This document shows, one piece after another, positions 11,017 through 19,613 of a DNA stretch of 64,000 nt. The notes beneath the pieces are model-generated. The model made no database searches. It saw nothing but the letters and a program-made list of their open reading frames with translations, and had not been told where the DNA came from. Both the position numbers and the translations under genes were made by a program. Origin of the DNA: Anaerosoma tenue (GTDB lineage Bacteria > Actinomycetota > Coriobacteriia > Anaerosomatales > Anaerosomataceae); assembly GCF_023161965.1 (NCBI RefSeq), contig NZ_JALNTY010000004.1:117987-181986 (forward strand), written 5' to 3'. The stretch's first letter is position 1. Each line of letters starts with the position of its first letter.

Positions 11017-11496
11017 ATGGCGATCGTACGGTGGGATCCGTTCGGAGAGGTGCTGCGCATGCAGCGCGACATGGACCGCATCTTCTCGCGTCTCGGCTCG
11101 GCCGAGGTGGGAGGGGAGTCGGTCGCATGGATGCCGAAGGTCGATGTCAAGCGCAAGGACGACGACATCGTCGTGCGTGCGGAGCTTCCGGGCATCGACC
11201 CGGCCGACGTGGACGTCGAGGTCACGGACGGCGTGCTCACGATCCGCGGGGAGCGCAAGCAGGAAGAGAAGCAGGAGGGCGAGGACTGGCTCGTGTGCGA
11301 GAGCTGCTACGGCAGCTTCGAGCGTTCGCTCACCATTCCCGATGGCGTCGACCCGGCATCCATCACCGCCGACTACAAGGACGGCATTCTGATGGTGCAC
11401 GTTCCCAAGGCGCTTGAGGCCGCGCGTCCGAAGACGACCAAGATCGAGATCGGGTCGTCGGCAGGCGCGCCTGAGCTCGAGGGTGCGCAGGAGTAG
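11017..11496 (+). CDS. Small heat-shock protein (Hsp20 / alpha-crystallin)
   Basis: This 159-residue holdase has an alpha-crystallin domain from about residue 38 (MPKVDVKRKDDDIVVRAELPG) to the closing motif DGILMVHVPK. The N-terminal PFGEVLRMQRDMDRIF is usual for bacterial Hsp20. ATG 11017 follows GGAGGTG at good spacing. It sits 83 bp after clpB on the same strand and is followed by a strong hairpin, so it closes the heat-shock cluster. Confidence 0.95.
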   Translation: MAIVRWDPFGEVLRMQRDMDRIFSRLGSAEVGGESVAWMPKVDVKRKDDDIVVRAELPGIDPADVDVEVTDGVLTIRGERKQEEKQEGEDWLVCESCYGSFERSLTIPDGVDPASITADYKDGILMVHVPKALEAARPKTTKIEIGSSAGAPELEGAQE

Positions 11497-11540
11497 CGCC
11501 GCTACGGTGGCACCGCAGCCGTGCCGGCATGCCAGCCTGA

Positions 11541-11569
11541 GAACGGGGCCCCGCACAGGGGCCCCGTTC
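11541..11569 (+). terminator. Hairpin ending the heat-shock cluster
   Basis: A perfect 12-bp GC-rich stem (11541-11552 with 11558-11569) with a 5-nt loop lies 45 bases after the Hsp20 stop. There is no clear U-run. Confidence 0.65.
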
Positions 11570-11733
11570 CGTGCTCAGGGTCCGCTCATCGCCGCCGAGC
11601 GGTCAGTCGTGCCGTTCGTCACGGAATGCCGCTCGTCAACATCGGTCTTGCGCCGGTGGGCCGTGATGCCGATAGGCATGACAGGTGGTGTCATCGCCGG
11701 GAGGTGGCTGCGACGGACCTGAGCGCTGCTGAT

Positions 11734-13401
11734 ATGGGAGTCCTTACGCCGGGACTGTGGGATCCCCGGCGCATCTCGATGCTGCTCGAGGGCGCTCCGT
11801 TTCCTGCTGCGTTGTGGTCCGGCAGCGAGCTCCGCTTCACCTGGATGAACACGACCTTCCTCGACCTCCTCGGCGAGGTCCGTCCCCGGTGGGACCTCCT
11901 CGGCATGCCCGTGAAGGGCTTCCTGTCGGATTCCCGCTCGGCCTCGCGCTTCATAGACGTGGCGTACACCGGGCATCCGATCACGGTGCCCGAGTATGAG
12001 TTCCGCTCGCCATGGGGTGAGAAGTCGTACTGGCAGCTCTCGTATCTGCCGGTCCCGGGGCGTGTGTCGGACCCGCACAACGTGCTCTTCTTCGGGGTGG
12101 ACGTCACTGCGACCGTCCGCGACCGTCTCGAGAGCGAGGAAGTCGCGCGCGATCTGCGGCGCGCGACCGGCCTGATCGACGTCACCGTGCTCTCCTCGCT
12201 CGATGCGGAGGACATCCTGCAGCGCGTGCTGGTGGAGGCCACCGAGGCGCTCGGCGCCGACTGGGGGTGGCTGGCCGACCGGGAGGCGGACGCATGGGTG
12301 TTCCGCAACGTGCACGGGTGGCCGATCGAGGCCACGGGCCTGCGGTTCACCGAGGACGACCTCTCGCTGCCGGGATACGCGGCCCGTATCGGGCGGGCGC
12401 TCGCGGTCTCGCAATCGGACGCGAAGCGCCGCGAGGAGTTCGAGCTGATGCTCAAGCACGATATCGGCGGGTTCGCGCTCGTCCCGGTGAAGAGCAGGGG
12501 CGACATCACCGCGGTCATGGGCTTCTGCTGGGATGCGGACCTGGCGTTCGGCGATGCCCATCAGGAGTTGTTGCACAAGCTCGAGCTCTCGCTGTCCCTG
12601 GCGTTGGAGAACGCGCGTCAGTATGCCGCCGAGCGTTCGCTCACGCGGTCGCTGCGAAGCGCCTTCTTCACTGCGCCGGCGGCGGTGGAAGGCTTCGAGA
12701 TGGGGCACCTGTATCACGCGGTCTCGGGCTCCGGGCACGTGGGTGGCGACTTCTACGACGTGGTGCCGCTGCCGGGCTCGCAGATCGGCGTGCTGATCGG
12801 CGACACCGCGGGCCACAGCATCGAGAGCGCCGGTCTGACGGCGCTCGTGAAGAACGCCATGCGCTCCGAGGCGCTCCACCTTCCGTCGCCCCGTTCGGTG
12901 ATCTCTCGCGCCAACGAGCTCGTGCTCCGGGGCGCCGAGCCCCATGAGTTCGTGTCGGCGTTCTTCGGCACGATCGACGCGGTCAGCGGCCGTATGGCGT
13001 ACAGCCTCGCGGGCCATCCACCCGCGGTCGTCGCACGCACGGGAGAAGCGCCGGCGCTGCTGGCACAGGACGGGACGGCGCTGGGCACTGCGGGCAGGAC
13101 CGAGTACGGCGACCACGAGACCACGCTCGACATGGGGGATCTCCTGGTGCTGTACACAGACGGGTTGCTCGAGGCACGCTCCCCGTCGGGCGAGCCCTTC
13201 GGTACTGAGCGGCTGCTCCAGGCGGTCCACGAGCATGCCGACGAGAGCGCCGAGCACATCCCGGAGTCGCTGTTCCTCAAGGCCTTCAGCTTCGCCGATG
13301 GCCACCTCGCCGACGACATCGCGATCGTCGCGCTTCGTCGAACCTCGGCTCCCGGCGGTATCGAGCAGCCACGGCTCGACCTGGGTGCTGCCGTCGCCTG
13401 A
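11734..13401 (+). CDS. PAS-GAF-SpoIIE/PP2C serine phosphatase
   Basis: About 555 residues: an N-terminal PAS-like region, a GAF-like sensor (from about DVTVLSSLDAEDIL), then a SpoIIE-type PP2C domain. The phosphatase motifs VGGDFYDVVPL, GDTAGHS, LAGHPPAVV, LYTDGLLEAR and ADDIAIVALR include the metal-binding aspartates. Such proteins dephosphorylate anti-anti-sigma factors in partner-switching stress pathways. No partner kinase is adjacent. The frame is open upstream to 11521, but that would include the terminator hairpin, so ATG 11734 is preferred. GTG 11704 is possible. Confidence 0.85.
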   Translation: MGVLTPGLWDPRRISMLLEGAPFPAALWSGSELRFTWMNTTFLDLLGEVRPRWDLLGMPVKGFLSDSRSASRFIDVAYTGHPITVPEYEFRSPWGEKSYWQLSYLPVPGRVSDPHNVLFFGVDVTATVRDRLESEEVARDLRRATGLIDVTVLSSLDAEDILQRVLVEATEALGADWGWLADREADAWVFRNVHGWPIEATGLRFTEDDLSLPGYAARIGRALAVSQSDAKRREEFELMLKHDIGGFALVPVKSRGDITAVMGFCWDADLAFGDAHQELLHKLELSLSLALENARQYAAERSLTRSLRSAFFTAPAAVEGFEMGHLYHAVSGSGHVGGDFYDVVPLPGSQIGVLIGDTAGHSIESAGLTALVKNAMRSEALHLPSPRSVISRANELVLRGAEPHEFVSAFFGTIDAVSGRMAYSLAGHPPAVVARTGEAPALLAQDGTALGTAGRTEYGDHETTLDMGDLLVLYTDGLLEARSPSGEPFGTERLLQAVHEHADESAEHIPESLFLKAFSFADGHLADDIAIVALRRTSAPGGIEQPRLDLGAAVA

Positions 13402-13536
13402 GCGCGTCATCGGCTTCGCGCCTGCCGGGTGTGCATCATACGTAGGGCGGAAGCCCCTTCGATGCTACGATATCGGTGCACCGCCGCCGTGCGGTCGCGT
13501 GCTCGTCGAAGCGAGGCGGATGTGAAGGGGGCCGAC

Positions 13537-14601
13537 ATGCGGTGTCCGAATTGCCAGACCGAGGTCCGTGACGGCGCTGCGTTCTGCGGGTCGTGCGGCG
13601 CCGCGATACCGCAGGGGGCGCCCGCCGGGACGGAACAGCCTACAGCGCCGATGACGCCTCCAGCCGCCGCGGCGCCCGCCGGGGCCGCAGTGGACCAGGC
13701 GCAGGCGGAGTACGAGCGGCAGATGGCCGAATATCGGGCCAAGCAGGCGGAGTACGAGCGGCAGAAGGCCGCTTACGACCAGCAGCAGGCGCCCTACCAG
13801 CAGCCCACGCAGGTCATGCCGCCGGCACAGGGACAGCCGGGCTATGCGCAGCCCGGGTACGTCCAGCCGCCGCCACCGCCGAAGAAGAAGACCGGACTCG
13901 TCATCGGCATCGTCGCAGCGGTCGTGGTGGTGCTCATCGGGCTTGTGGTCGGCGGCATCCTCATCGCGCGCAACCTCGCCGATGACGCCATACAGGACCT
14001 GGAGGCGTCGATCGAGCAACCCGTCGTCGAGGAGGCCACAGGGGAAGAAACCGAAGCGGACGCGGGTGGTGCGGCAGCGCCGTCCGGCTATGCCACCGCC
14101 GATGAAGCCGTGGCCGCCGCACTGGCCGAGGACGACGCGGGCGACTGGGTCTACCAGATCTACGATGAGGACGGCGACACGATCACCTACTGGGCAGGGC
14201 CGCCCAACAGCGAGTGGGTCTCGGAGATAACCGTTCAGCGTGGCCCCGACGGTTCGTGGACCGTGACCGGCGCGGCTCCTCTGGAGTTCGGCGGCGATGT
14301 GCCGATGTCTGCTGGCGATGAGGCCGCGTTCATCGTGCTCGAGTTCCTCACGGCCGTACAGCAGGATCGCGCCGAGGACGCCCACGGCTTCACCGTGGAG
14401 CCGTTCAGCCTCGATCCGGCGAGCGCCTCCTACTCCAACGGGGAGCTCACGGCGTTCGAGGTGCTTGCGGTGGAGGAGCAGTCGGATGGCACCGTGTGGG
14501 TGACCACCAGCGAGACGTGGTACGGCAACACCGAGAGCTGGAGCTACTACGTGGTCCCCACGGAGATCGGCTACCGCATCTCGAGTCTCGAGCCGGCCTG
14601 A
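13537..14601 (+). CDS. Zinc-ribbon, membrane-anchored protein of unknown function
   Basis: This is a 354-residue protein. It starts with a zinc ribbon (MRCPNCQTEV..FCGSCGA), continues with a Pro/Gln/Tyr-rich stretch containing repeated EYERQ units (about 50-110) and one transmembrane helix (about 115-140), and ends in an exported-looking domain rich in Asp/Glu/Trp. This layout (ribbon, low-complexity linker, single helix, outer domain) is common in Gram-positive proteins of unknown role. ATG 13537 is preceded by GAAGGGGG. Confidence 0.75.
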   Translation: MRCPNCQTEVRDGAAFCGSCGAAIPQGAPAGTEQPTAPMTPPAAAAPAGAAVDQAQAEYERQMAEYRAKQAEYERQKAAYDQQQAPYQQPTQVMPPAQGQPGYAQPGYVQPPPPPKKKTGLVIGIVAAVVVVLIGLVVGGILIARNLADDAIQDLEASIEQPVVEEATGEETEADAGGAAAPSGYATADEAVAAALAEDDAGDWVYQIYDEDGDTITYWAGPPNSEWVSEITVQRGPDGSWTVTGAAPLEFGGDVPMSAGDEAAFIVLEFLTAVQQDRAEDAHGFTVEPFSLDPASASYSNGELTAFEVLAVEEQSDGTVWVTTSETWYGNTESWSYYVVPTEIGYRISSLEPA

Positions 14602-14620
14602 GACGCTGTGCCCGGCAGTG

Positions 14621-15211
14621 TCACTGACCGCGCTCGAGCACTGAGCGCGCGTAGTCCAGGCCGGCGGCGGGCGCCGGGTGGAGCGACTTGCTCGTGTGCC
14701 AGTGCTGGACGTCGCGGTAGTACCGGTGCATGCCGGTGATGCCAAGGGCGAGATAGGCGCGCTCCAGCTCGGGGAGCGTGTCGATGAGGTGCTGCAGGTG
14801 GAGCAGCACCGCATGCTGCGCGTCCTCGTCCTCGGGATCCGCCGGCTTCTCGTTGGCGCAGCGGTACTCTCCCGGCTTGAGGACTGAGAGCGTTCCGGTC
14901 CATACCGCGCGTGGCTCGGTGGAAGCCTCGGCGACGATGTCCATGCCCCGGGTCAGATGTACCTTCTCGCCGTCGGAGCCCGCGATGTCACGGACGGCCT
15001 CATCCATCCACTCCACCAGCTGGTCCGCCGTGTCGCGGAAGCTGAGGAAGAAGAGTATCCGGGCGTAGTGCATGAGGAAGAGCAGGATGGCGTTGTAGCT
15101 CTGCTCCTGCCTGTCCGAGCCGTCCGACCACGCTTCCACCTGCGCCGTGTCGCCGTCGAGGAACGCCACGCGCACCGTTGCGATCGGCGTCTTCCTGGAC
15201 AAGAGTCCCAT
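14621..15211 (-). CDS. Hypothetical protein, 196 residues
   Basis: No family was recognised. The start is the ATG at 15209-15211, with AAGGGGG upstream. It begins MGLLSRKTPIATVRVAFLDG and has a hydrophobic patch (NAILLFLMHYARILFFLSF) that could be a buried helix or a membrane contact, and a His/Trp-rich C-terminus (HRYYRDVQHWHTSK). No signal peptide is seen. It is convergent with the zinc-ribbon gene and divergent from the potassium-transport operon. Confidence 0.7.
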   Translation of the reverse strand: MGLLSRKTPIATVRVAFLDGDTAQVEAWSDGSDRQEQSYNAILLFLMHYARILFFLSFRDTADQLVEWMDEAVRDIAGSDGEKVHLTRGMDIVAEASTEPRAVWTGTLSVLKPGEYRCANEKPADPEDEDAQHAVLLHLQHLIDTLPELERAYLALGITGMHRYYRDVQHWHTSKSLHPAPAAGLDYARSVLERGQ

Positions 15212-15353
15212 GTCGAGCCCCCTTCTCTCTGCGTGGTACAGACTAGCATGTGCGGATGGAACGGTGCGGACCCTTGCCCGGCCACCAGCATGTGGCACAA
15301 TGCAGGAGTCCATATCTGACGGCCCGCTGACAGGGCCGGGGAGGCGACATCGG

Positions 15354-15479
15354 GTGGAGATGCGTTCTCGTGGGGTCTTCCGGCAGTGGCCAGCGGGGCT
15401 GCTGGCCGAGATAGCCGCCTACACACTGGTGGTGGTCGCGTCGTCGCTCGTCGCCCTCCTCTTCGCCAGGCTGGTCTGA
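15354..15479 (+). CDS. Small single-helix membrane protein before trkH
   Basis: A 41-residue frame begins at GTG 15354, nine bases after GGGGAGG. It has a basic N-terminus (MRSRGVFRQW) and one hydrophobic helix (IAAYTLVVVASSLVALLFA). Seven bases separate it from trkH. Its size and position recall KdpF and other small subunits of ion transporters, but no homology is claimed. Confidence 0.5.
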   Translation: MEMRSRGVFRQWPAGLLAEIAAYTLVVVASSLVALLFARLV

Positions 15480-15486
15480 TCCCGCC

Positions 15487-17004
15487 ATGTGGGTCGCCCT
15501 CGAACGGCGCAACATGCGCGCCATCCTCCATTACACCGGCATGCTGGTGCTCGCCCTTGCGGCGATGATGGTCATCCCGTTCTTGGTGGCGGTCTTCTCG
15601 GCCGAGTGGGACCCTGCGCTCGACTACCTCTGTGGCGCCGGCGTGACGGCGGCTGTGGGCGCCCTGCTCGCGCAGGCGGCTCCGCGCGGCGCACCGATCA
15701 ACAGGCGCGATGCGCTCCTGATCACCGCGCTGGCGTGGCTCGCGGCGTCCCTTGCCGGGGCGGTGCCGCTGGCGCTTTCCGGCCACTGGGGCAGCTATCT
15801 CGACGCCTGCTTCGAGGCGATGTCGGGGATCACCACGAGCGGCTTGGTGCTGGTGCAGGACCTCGACCATCTTGCCAACGCCCACAACGTGTGGCGCCAT
15901 CTGATGCAGCTCATGGGAGGTCAGGGGATCGTGGTGGCCGCGCTTACCGTCGCCCTCGGCGTGCGCGGTGGCGGCGCAATGTCGCTGTACATGGCCGAGG
16001 GCCGGGACGAGCGCATCATGCCCAACGTGCTTCACACCGCGCGGTTCATCTGGCTCGTCACCGCGGTGTACGTGGCGCTCGGCATCGTCTCGCTCACGAT
16101 CGTGAACCTCGTCTCGGGCATGGAGCCCGCCCGCAGCGTGCTCCACGCGTTCTGCAACACGGCGGCGTGCTGGGACACCGGCGGTTTCGGGCCGCAGTCG
16201 CAGAACTCGCTCTACTACCACAGCGCCGTGTACGAGGCGATCACAGTGATCCTCATGATCGCGGGCACGTTCAACTTCAACCTGCATGCGCACATCTGGC
16301 GTGGCGAGCGGATGGAGATGTTCAAGAACATCGAGGCCCGCACGATGGCGATCAACACGCTGGTGTTCAGCATGCTCGTCGGCCTGGGGCTTGCGAGCAC
16401 CTCTCTCTACTCGGAGTCCGGAGAGATCGTGCGCAAGGGCATCTATCATCTCCTCTCGGCGAGCAGCGGCACCGGGCAGCAGAGCCTGTATGCCGCCCAG
16501 TGGACGAACGGCTTCGGCGATCTTGCGTTCGTGGCGATCCTGCTGGCGATGGCCTTCGGCGGCATGGCCTCATCCACGGCGGGCGGCATCAAGGCGTTCC
16601 GCATCGGCGTCACGGTCAAGGGGCTCATCTGGCGCGTGCGGCAGTCGTTGGCGCCGCAGAGCGCGATGATCAGCGGCTCCTACCACCACTTCTCCAAGGC
16701 GCCCATTAACGCCGAGATCCTCTCGAGCGCGTTCCTCATCACGTTGCTGTACACGTTCACATACATCACCGGGGGCATCATCGGGATGATGTACGGCTAT
16801 GCGCCAGCCGAGGCGTTGTTCGAATCCATCTCGGCCACGGCGAACGTGGGGCTCTCCACGGGCGTGACGAGCCCTGCGATGCCCGTTGGGCTGAAGCTCG
16901 TGTATATCGTGCAGATGTGGGCCGGCCGGCTCGAGTTCCTGGCGCTCTTCACACTGGTGGCGAGCGCCATCGCGGCGATCCGGGACAGGAGGCGCAGCGC
17001 ATGA
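15487..17004 (+). CDS. TrkH/KtrB-family potassium uptake channel subunit
   Basis: This 505-residue integral membrane protein repeats the TrkH/Ktr pattern of membrane-pore-membrane units, with filter-like segments such as MSGITTSGLVL, CNTAACWDTGGFG, SSGTGQQS and ISATANVGLSTG. It should carry K+ (or Na+-coupled K+) across the cytoplasmic membrane. The regulatory TrkA/KtrA partner is not in the window. It overlaps the next gene by four bases. Confidence 0.88.
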   Translation: MWVALERRNMRAILHYTGMLVLALAAMMVIPFLVAVFSAEWDPALDYLCGAGVTAAVGALLAQAAPRGAPINRRDALLITALAWLAASLAGAVPLALSGHWGSYLDACFEAMSGITTSGLVLVQDLDHLANAHNVWRHLMQLMGGQGIVVAALTVALGVRGGGAMSLYMAEGRDERIMPNVLHTARFIWLVTAVYVALGIVSLTIVNLVSGMEPARSVLHAFCNTAACWDTGGFGPQSQNSLYYHSAVYEAITVILMIAGTFNFNLHAHIWRGERMEMFKNIEARTMAINTLVFSMLVGLGLASTSLYSESGEIVRKGIYHLLSASSGTGQQSLYAAQWTNGFGDLAFVAILLAMAFGGMASSTAGGIKAFRIGVTVKGLIWRVRQSLAPQSAMISGSYHHFSKAPINAEILSSAFLITLLYTFTYITGGIIGMMYGYAPAEALFESISATANVGLSTGVTSPAMPVGLKLVYIVQMWAGRLEFLALFTLVASAIAAIRDRRRSA

Positions 17005-17504
17005 GGCGTATGTGCGTCATGGCGATGCTGCTCCTTGTGACGTGCGCCTTTCCCGGCCTTGCGCACGCCTCCGAACCAGCAACGGTCTCCATCTCCGATC
17101 TCGTGTCCATGGAAAGCGGCCTGGACGGAGAGCGGGTGCGGTTCTCCGGCGAGGTGGTGAGCGAGCAGTTGCGCGGAGGGGACGGCCACGTCTGGCTGAA
17201 CGTGCTCTCCGAGGGGATCGCCGTTGGCGTATGGCTTCCCAAGGCCGAGGCTGACAAGGTGACCGCCTTCGGCGATTGGGAGCAGGACGGCGACATGGTG
17301 GAGATCGTCGGCGTGCTCAACGAGGCGTGTGACCAGCATGGCGGCGACCTGGACATCCACGGGGAGAGCGTCACGGTCCTCACCGCCGGAACCCCCCGGG
17401 AGCACCCGGTGGCGTGGTGGAAGATCGTTCCCGGGCTCGCCGGGCTGGTGATCGCATATGTGGTGATGTGGCGCATGCGGCGCCGGGAGGAGCGGCCTTC
17501 ATGA
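17001..17504 (+). CDS. Exported OB-fold-like protein with C-terminal membrane anchor
   Basis: This 167-residue protein has a signal peptide (residues 1-24, ending AHAS), an extracytoplasmic beta-rich domain (GERVRFSGEVV, VWLNVLSEGIAVGVWLP, VEIVGVLNEACDQHGGDLDIHG) with the spacing of an OB fold, and a C-terminal helix with an Arg-rich tail. Its start overlaps the trkH stop (ATGA) and its end overlaps the aldolase, so it is co-translated with the transporter. A transporter accessory role is inferred from position only. Confidence 0.7.
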   Translation: MRRMCVMAMLLLVTCAFPGLAHASEPATVSISDLVSMESGLDGERVRFSGEVVSEQLRGGDGHVWLNVLSEGIAVGVWLPKAEADKVTAFGDWEQDGDMVEIVGVLNEACDQHGGDLDIHGESVTVLTAGTPREHPVAWWKIVPGLAGLVIAYVVMWRMRRREERPS

Positions 17505-18541
17505 CACAGGTGGTCCGCGGTTTCGCCAGCGACAACGCGTCCGGCGCCCATCCGTTGGTGATGGCGGCGATGTCCGAGGCCAACGCCGGGCATGTCCATG
17601 CGTATGGCGCGGACCCGTGGACCGAGCGGGCGCACGAACTCATGCGGCGGGAGTTCGGGTCGCAGGTGGAGACGTTCTTCGTGTTCAACGGCACCGGCGC
17701 CAACAGCACGGCGTTGCAGGCGCTGATCAGGTCATACGAAGCGGTCATCTGCCCCGCATCCGCGCATATCAACACCGACGAATGCGGCGCCCCCGAGCGG
17801 TTCACGGGAGGCAAGCTCCTTGCCGTGGACACGCCCGACGGCAAGCTCACCCCCGCGCTCATCGAGGGTTCGATCACCGGCGTCGGCTTCGAGCACACCA
17901 GCCAGCCCGCGGTGGTATCGATCACGCAGTCCACCGAGTACGGCACGGTGTATCGCCCCGACGAGCTCCGGGCGATCGCCGAGACCGCACGTTCCCACGG
18001 TCTGCGGCTGCACGTTGACGGCGCGCGGCTGTCAAACGCTGCGGCGGCGCTCGGCTGCTCGCTGGGAGAGGCGTGTGCGGGGGCCGACGTCCTGTCGTTC
18101 GGCGCCACCAAGAACGGGGCGGTGTTGGCCGAGTCGGTCGTGTTCTTCGACCCCGCGCTCGCGGACGGTTTCAAGTACGTGCGCAAGCAAAGCGCGCAAC
18201 TGGCCTCCAAGATGCGCTACGTCTCGGCGCAGTACGTGGCCTTGCTCGAAGACGGACTCTGGCGGCGCAACGCCGAGAACGCCAACGCGATGGCGGCGCT
18301 GCTCGCCGACCGCGTACGCACCGTCCCCGGCGTGCGCATCACGCAGGCGGTTGACGCCAACGAGGTGTTCGCCATCTTGCCCCGGGAGGTCATAGGCCCG
18401 TTGGCCGAGAAGCACGACTTCTACGTTTGGGACGAGCGCGCCGACGAAGTCCGCTGGGTCACGAGCTGGGACACCACGACAGAGGACGTCGAGCGGTTCG
18501 CCGCGGCAGTGGCCGAGGCGTGCGCCGGCGTGGGGGCGTAG
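17501..18541 (+). CDS. ltaE: Low-specificity L-threonine aldolase
   Basis: This 346-residue PLP enzyme splits threonine or allo-threonine into glycine and acetaldehyde. It has the fold-type I pattern FASDNASGAHP at the N-terminus, HVDGARLSNAA with the PLP-ring aspartate and SFGATKNGA with the Schiff-base lysine. The length is normal. It overlaps the previous gene by four bases, which makes it the last gene of the trkH operon, although no functional link is evident. Confidence 0.92.
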   Translation: MTQVVRGFASDNASGAHPLVMAAMSEANAGHVHAYGADPWTERAHELMRREFGSQVETFFVFNGTGANSTALQALIRSYEAVICPASAHINTDECGAPERFTGGKLLAVDTPDGKLTPALIEGSITGVGFEHTSQPAVVSITQSTEYGTVYRPDELRAIAETARSHGLRLHVDGARLSNAAAALGCSLGEACAGADVLSFGATKNGAVLAESVVFFDPALADGFKYVRKQSAQLASKMRYVSAQYVALLEDGLWRRNAENANAMAALLADRVRTVPGVRITQAVDANEVFAILPREVIGPLAEKHDFYVWDERADEVRWVTSWDTTTEDVERFAAAVAEACAGVGA

Positions 18542-18566
18542 CTGTCTCGATCGTGCCGCGAGGCCG

Positions 18567-19034
18567 TCAGTGGGAAGAGGTCTCCCGTATCGTGGCCACC
18601 ACATCGTCGGCGTGACCCTCGAGCTTGACCTTGTGCCATGCGCGAGCTATCACGCCCTCGGGGTCGATCAGGAACGTGCGGCGTTTGGCTGCGACACCCA
18701 GCACCTCGCGGGCGCCGTATGCGTCGATGATGGTCTTGTCCTTGTCGGAGATCATCGGGAACGTCAGGTCGAACTTGTCGATGAACTTCTGCTGGATCTC
18801 GGGTTTGTCGGCTGAGACGCCCACGACCAGGGCGTTCAAGGACTCCAGCTCATCGCGATGCTCCTGGAAGTCCTTGGCTTCATGCGTTCAACCCGGGGTG
18901 TTCGCGCGCGGGTAGAAATACACCACCACCCACTCGCCCCGGTGATCCGAGAGCCTGAACCGGTCACCACCGGTGGCCATCGCGTCGATCTCCGGCGCGG
19001 GCATGCCTGCTTCGAGCACGACCTGGTCGGCCAC
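18567..19034 (-). CDS. bcp: Peroxiredoxin of the BCP group with selenocysteine at the peroxidatic site
   Basis: This 155-residue thioredoxin-fold peroxidase is interrupted by one in-frame TGA (18888-18890, codon 49). The context is YFYPRANTPG-TGA-THEAKDF, and the usual BCP sequence is YFYPxxxTPGCTxEA, so UGA replaces exactly the peroxidatic cysteine. A hairpin suitable as a bacterial SECIS follows the UGA, and selA, selB, selD and tRNA-Sec are in this window. The usual BCP resolving cysteine five residues later is absent, which suggests a 1-Sec enzyme that reduces peroxides with an external thiol. It starts at a GTG after GAGGAGG. It is not a frameshifted pseudogene, because the frame is intact on both sides. 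Confidence 0.93.
18837..18876 (-). promoter_or_regulatory. Candidate bacterial SECIS of the peroxiredoxin mRNA
   Basis: Beginning 12 nt after the UGA on the minus strand, an 8-bp stem (CAAGGACT/AGTCCTTG), one bulged U and a further 4-bp stem (CCAG/CTGG) close a loop that can itself pair (CATC/GATG). The apex lies about 30 nt from the UGA, within the range known for SelB-binding elements. Confidence 0.65.
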
Positions 19035-19139
19035 AACGCCTCCTCACATCGGGGATCCTCATCATGGTTCGTACCACACGGTGTCCGCGCCGAGTCAACC
19101 GGTGCGGCCCGATGCGGTCATTGGGTGTAGCATTGCCGC

Positions 19140-19610
19140 ATGCGATTCCTGGTTGACGGCTACAATGTGACGCGGAGCGACCCCGCCACGAAGGATCTCG
19201 CGCTCGAGGAGCAGCGCGAGGCTCTCGTAGCGCGTCTGGCCGCCCGTCGGCGTGAACTGCTGGGTGACGGCGAGGTGGCCGTTGTCTTCGACGGCGTCGC
19301 CGGAGGCGGCAGCGGCGCCGGGCGTGGAGCGGTGGAGGTGCGGTACGCGCGCAGTCCGGAGAGCGCCGACGACCTCATCGCGCGACTCGCCGCGGGTGGC
19401 GGCGTCACGGTGGTGACCTCCGACGGAGGGCTCGCGCGTCGGGTGGAGGGCACGGGAGCGGTCGTCGTTCCCTCGGCCACGTGTTTCGAGGGCGTGCGCG
19501 GGCGGAGACGCCGCGGCGGCCGGTATCCGGCGTCCACCGTCGGGCTGCCGGCAGGAGCGAACGAGATAACGCGCGAACTGAAGGACCTCTGGCTGAAGGA
19601 CGGGGAGTGA
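19140..19610 (+). CDS. YacP-like NYN/PIN-domain ribonuclease
   Basis: This 156-residue protein has the acidic residues of NYN/PIN nucleases: FLVDGYNV near the N-terminus, VVFDG in the middle, SADDLI and TSDGGLARRV. YacP (Rae1) of Bacillus cleaves mRNA on the ribosome, and this is a relative by motif order. A basic patch (RGRRRRGGR) could contact RNA. It is divergent from the peroxiredoxin, and DUF554 follows after 3 bp. Confidence 0.8.
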   Translation: MRFLVDGYNVTRSDPATKDLALEEQREALVARLAARRRELLGDGEVAVVFDGVAGGGSGAGRGAVEVRYARSPESADDLIARLAAGGGVTVVTSDGGLARRVEGTGAVVVPSATCFEGVRGRRRRGGRYPASTVGLPAGANEITRELKDLWLKDGE

Positions 19611-19613
19611 GCG

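Noticed and set aside
11521..11733. Upstream extension of the SpoIIE-type protein
   Set aside because: It would translate through the terminator hairpin of the preceding operon and has no PAS-like content.
18567..19034. Peroxiredoxin as a pseudogene with a premature stop or frameshift
   Set aside because: The frame is intact on both sides of a single TGA that falls exactly on the catalytic residue, and the Sec machinery is present.
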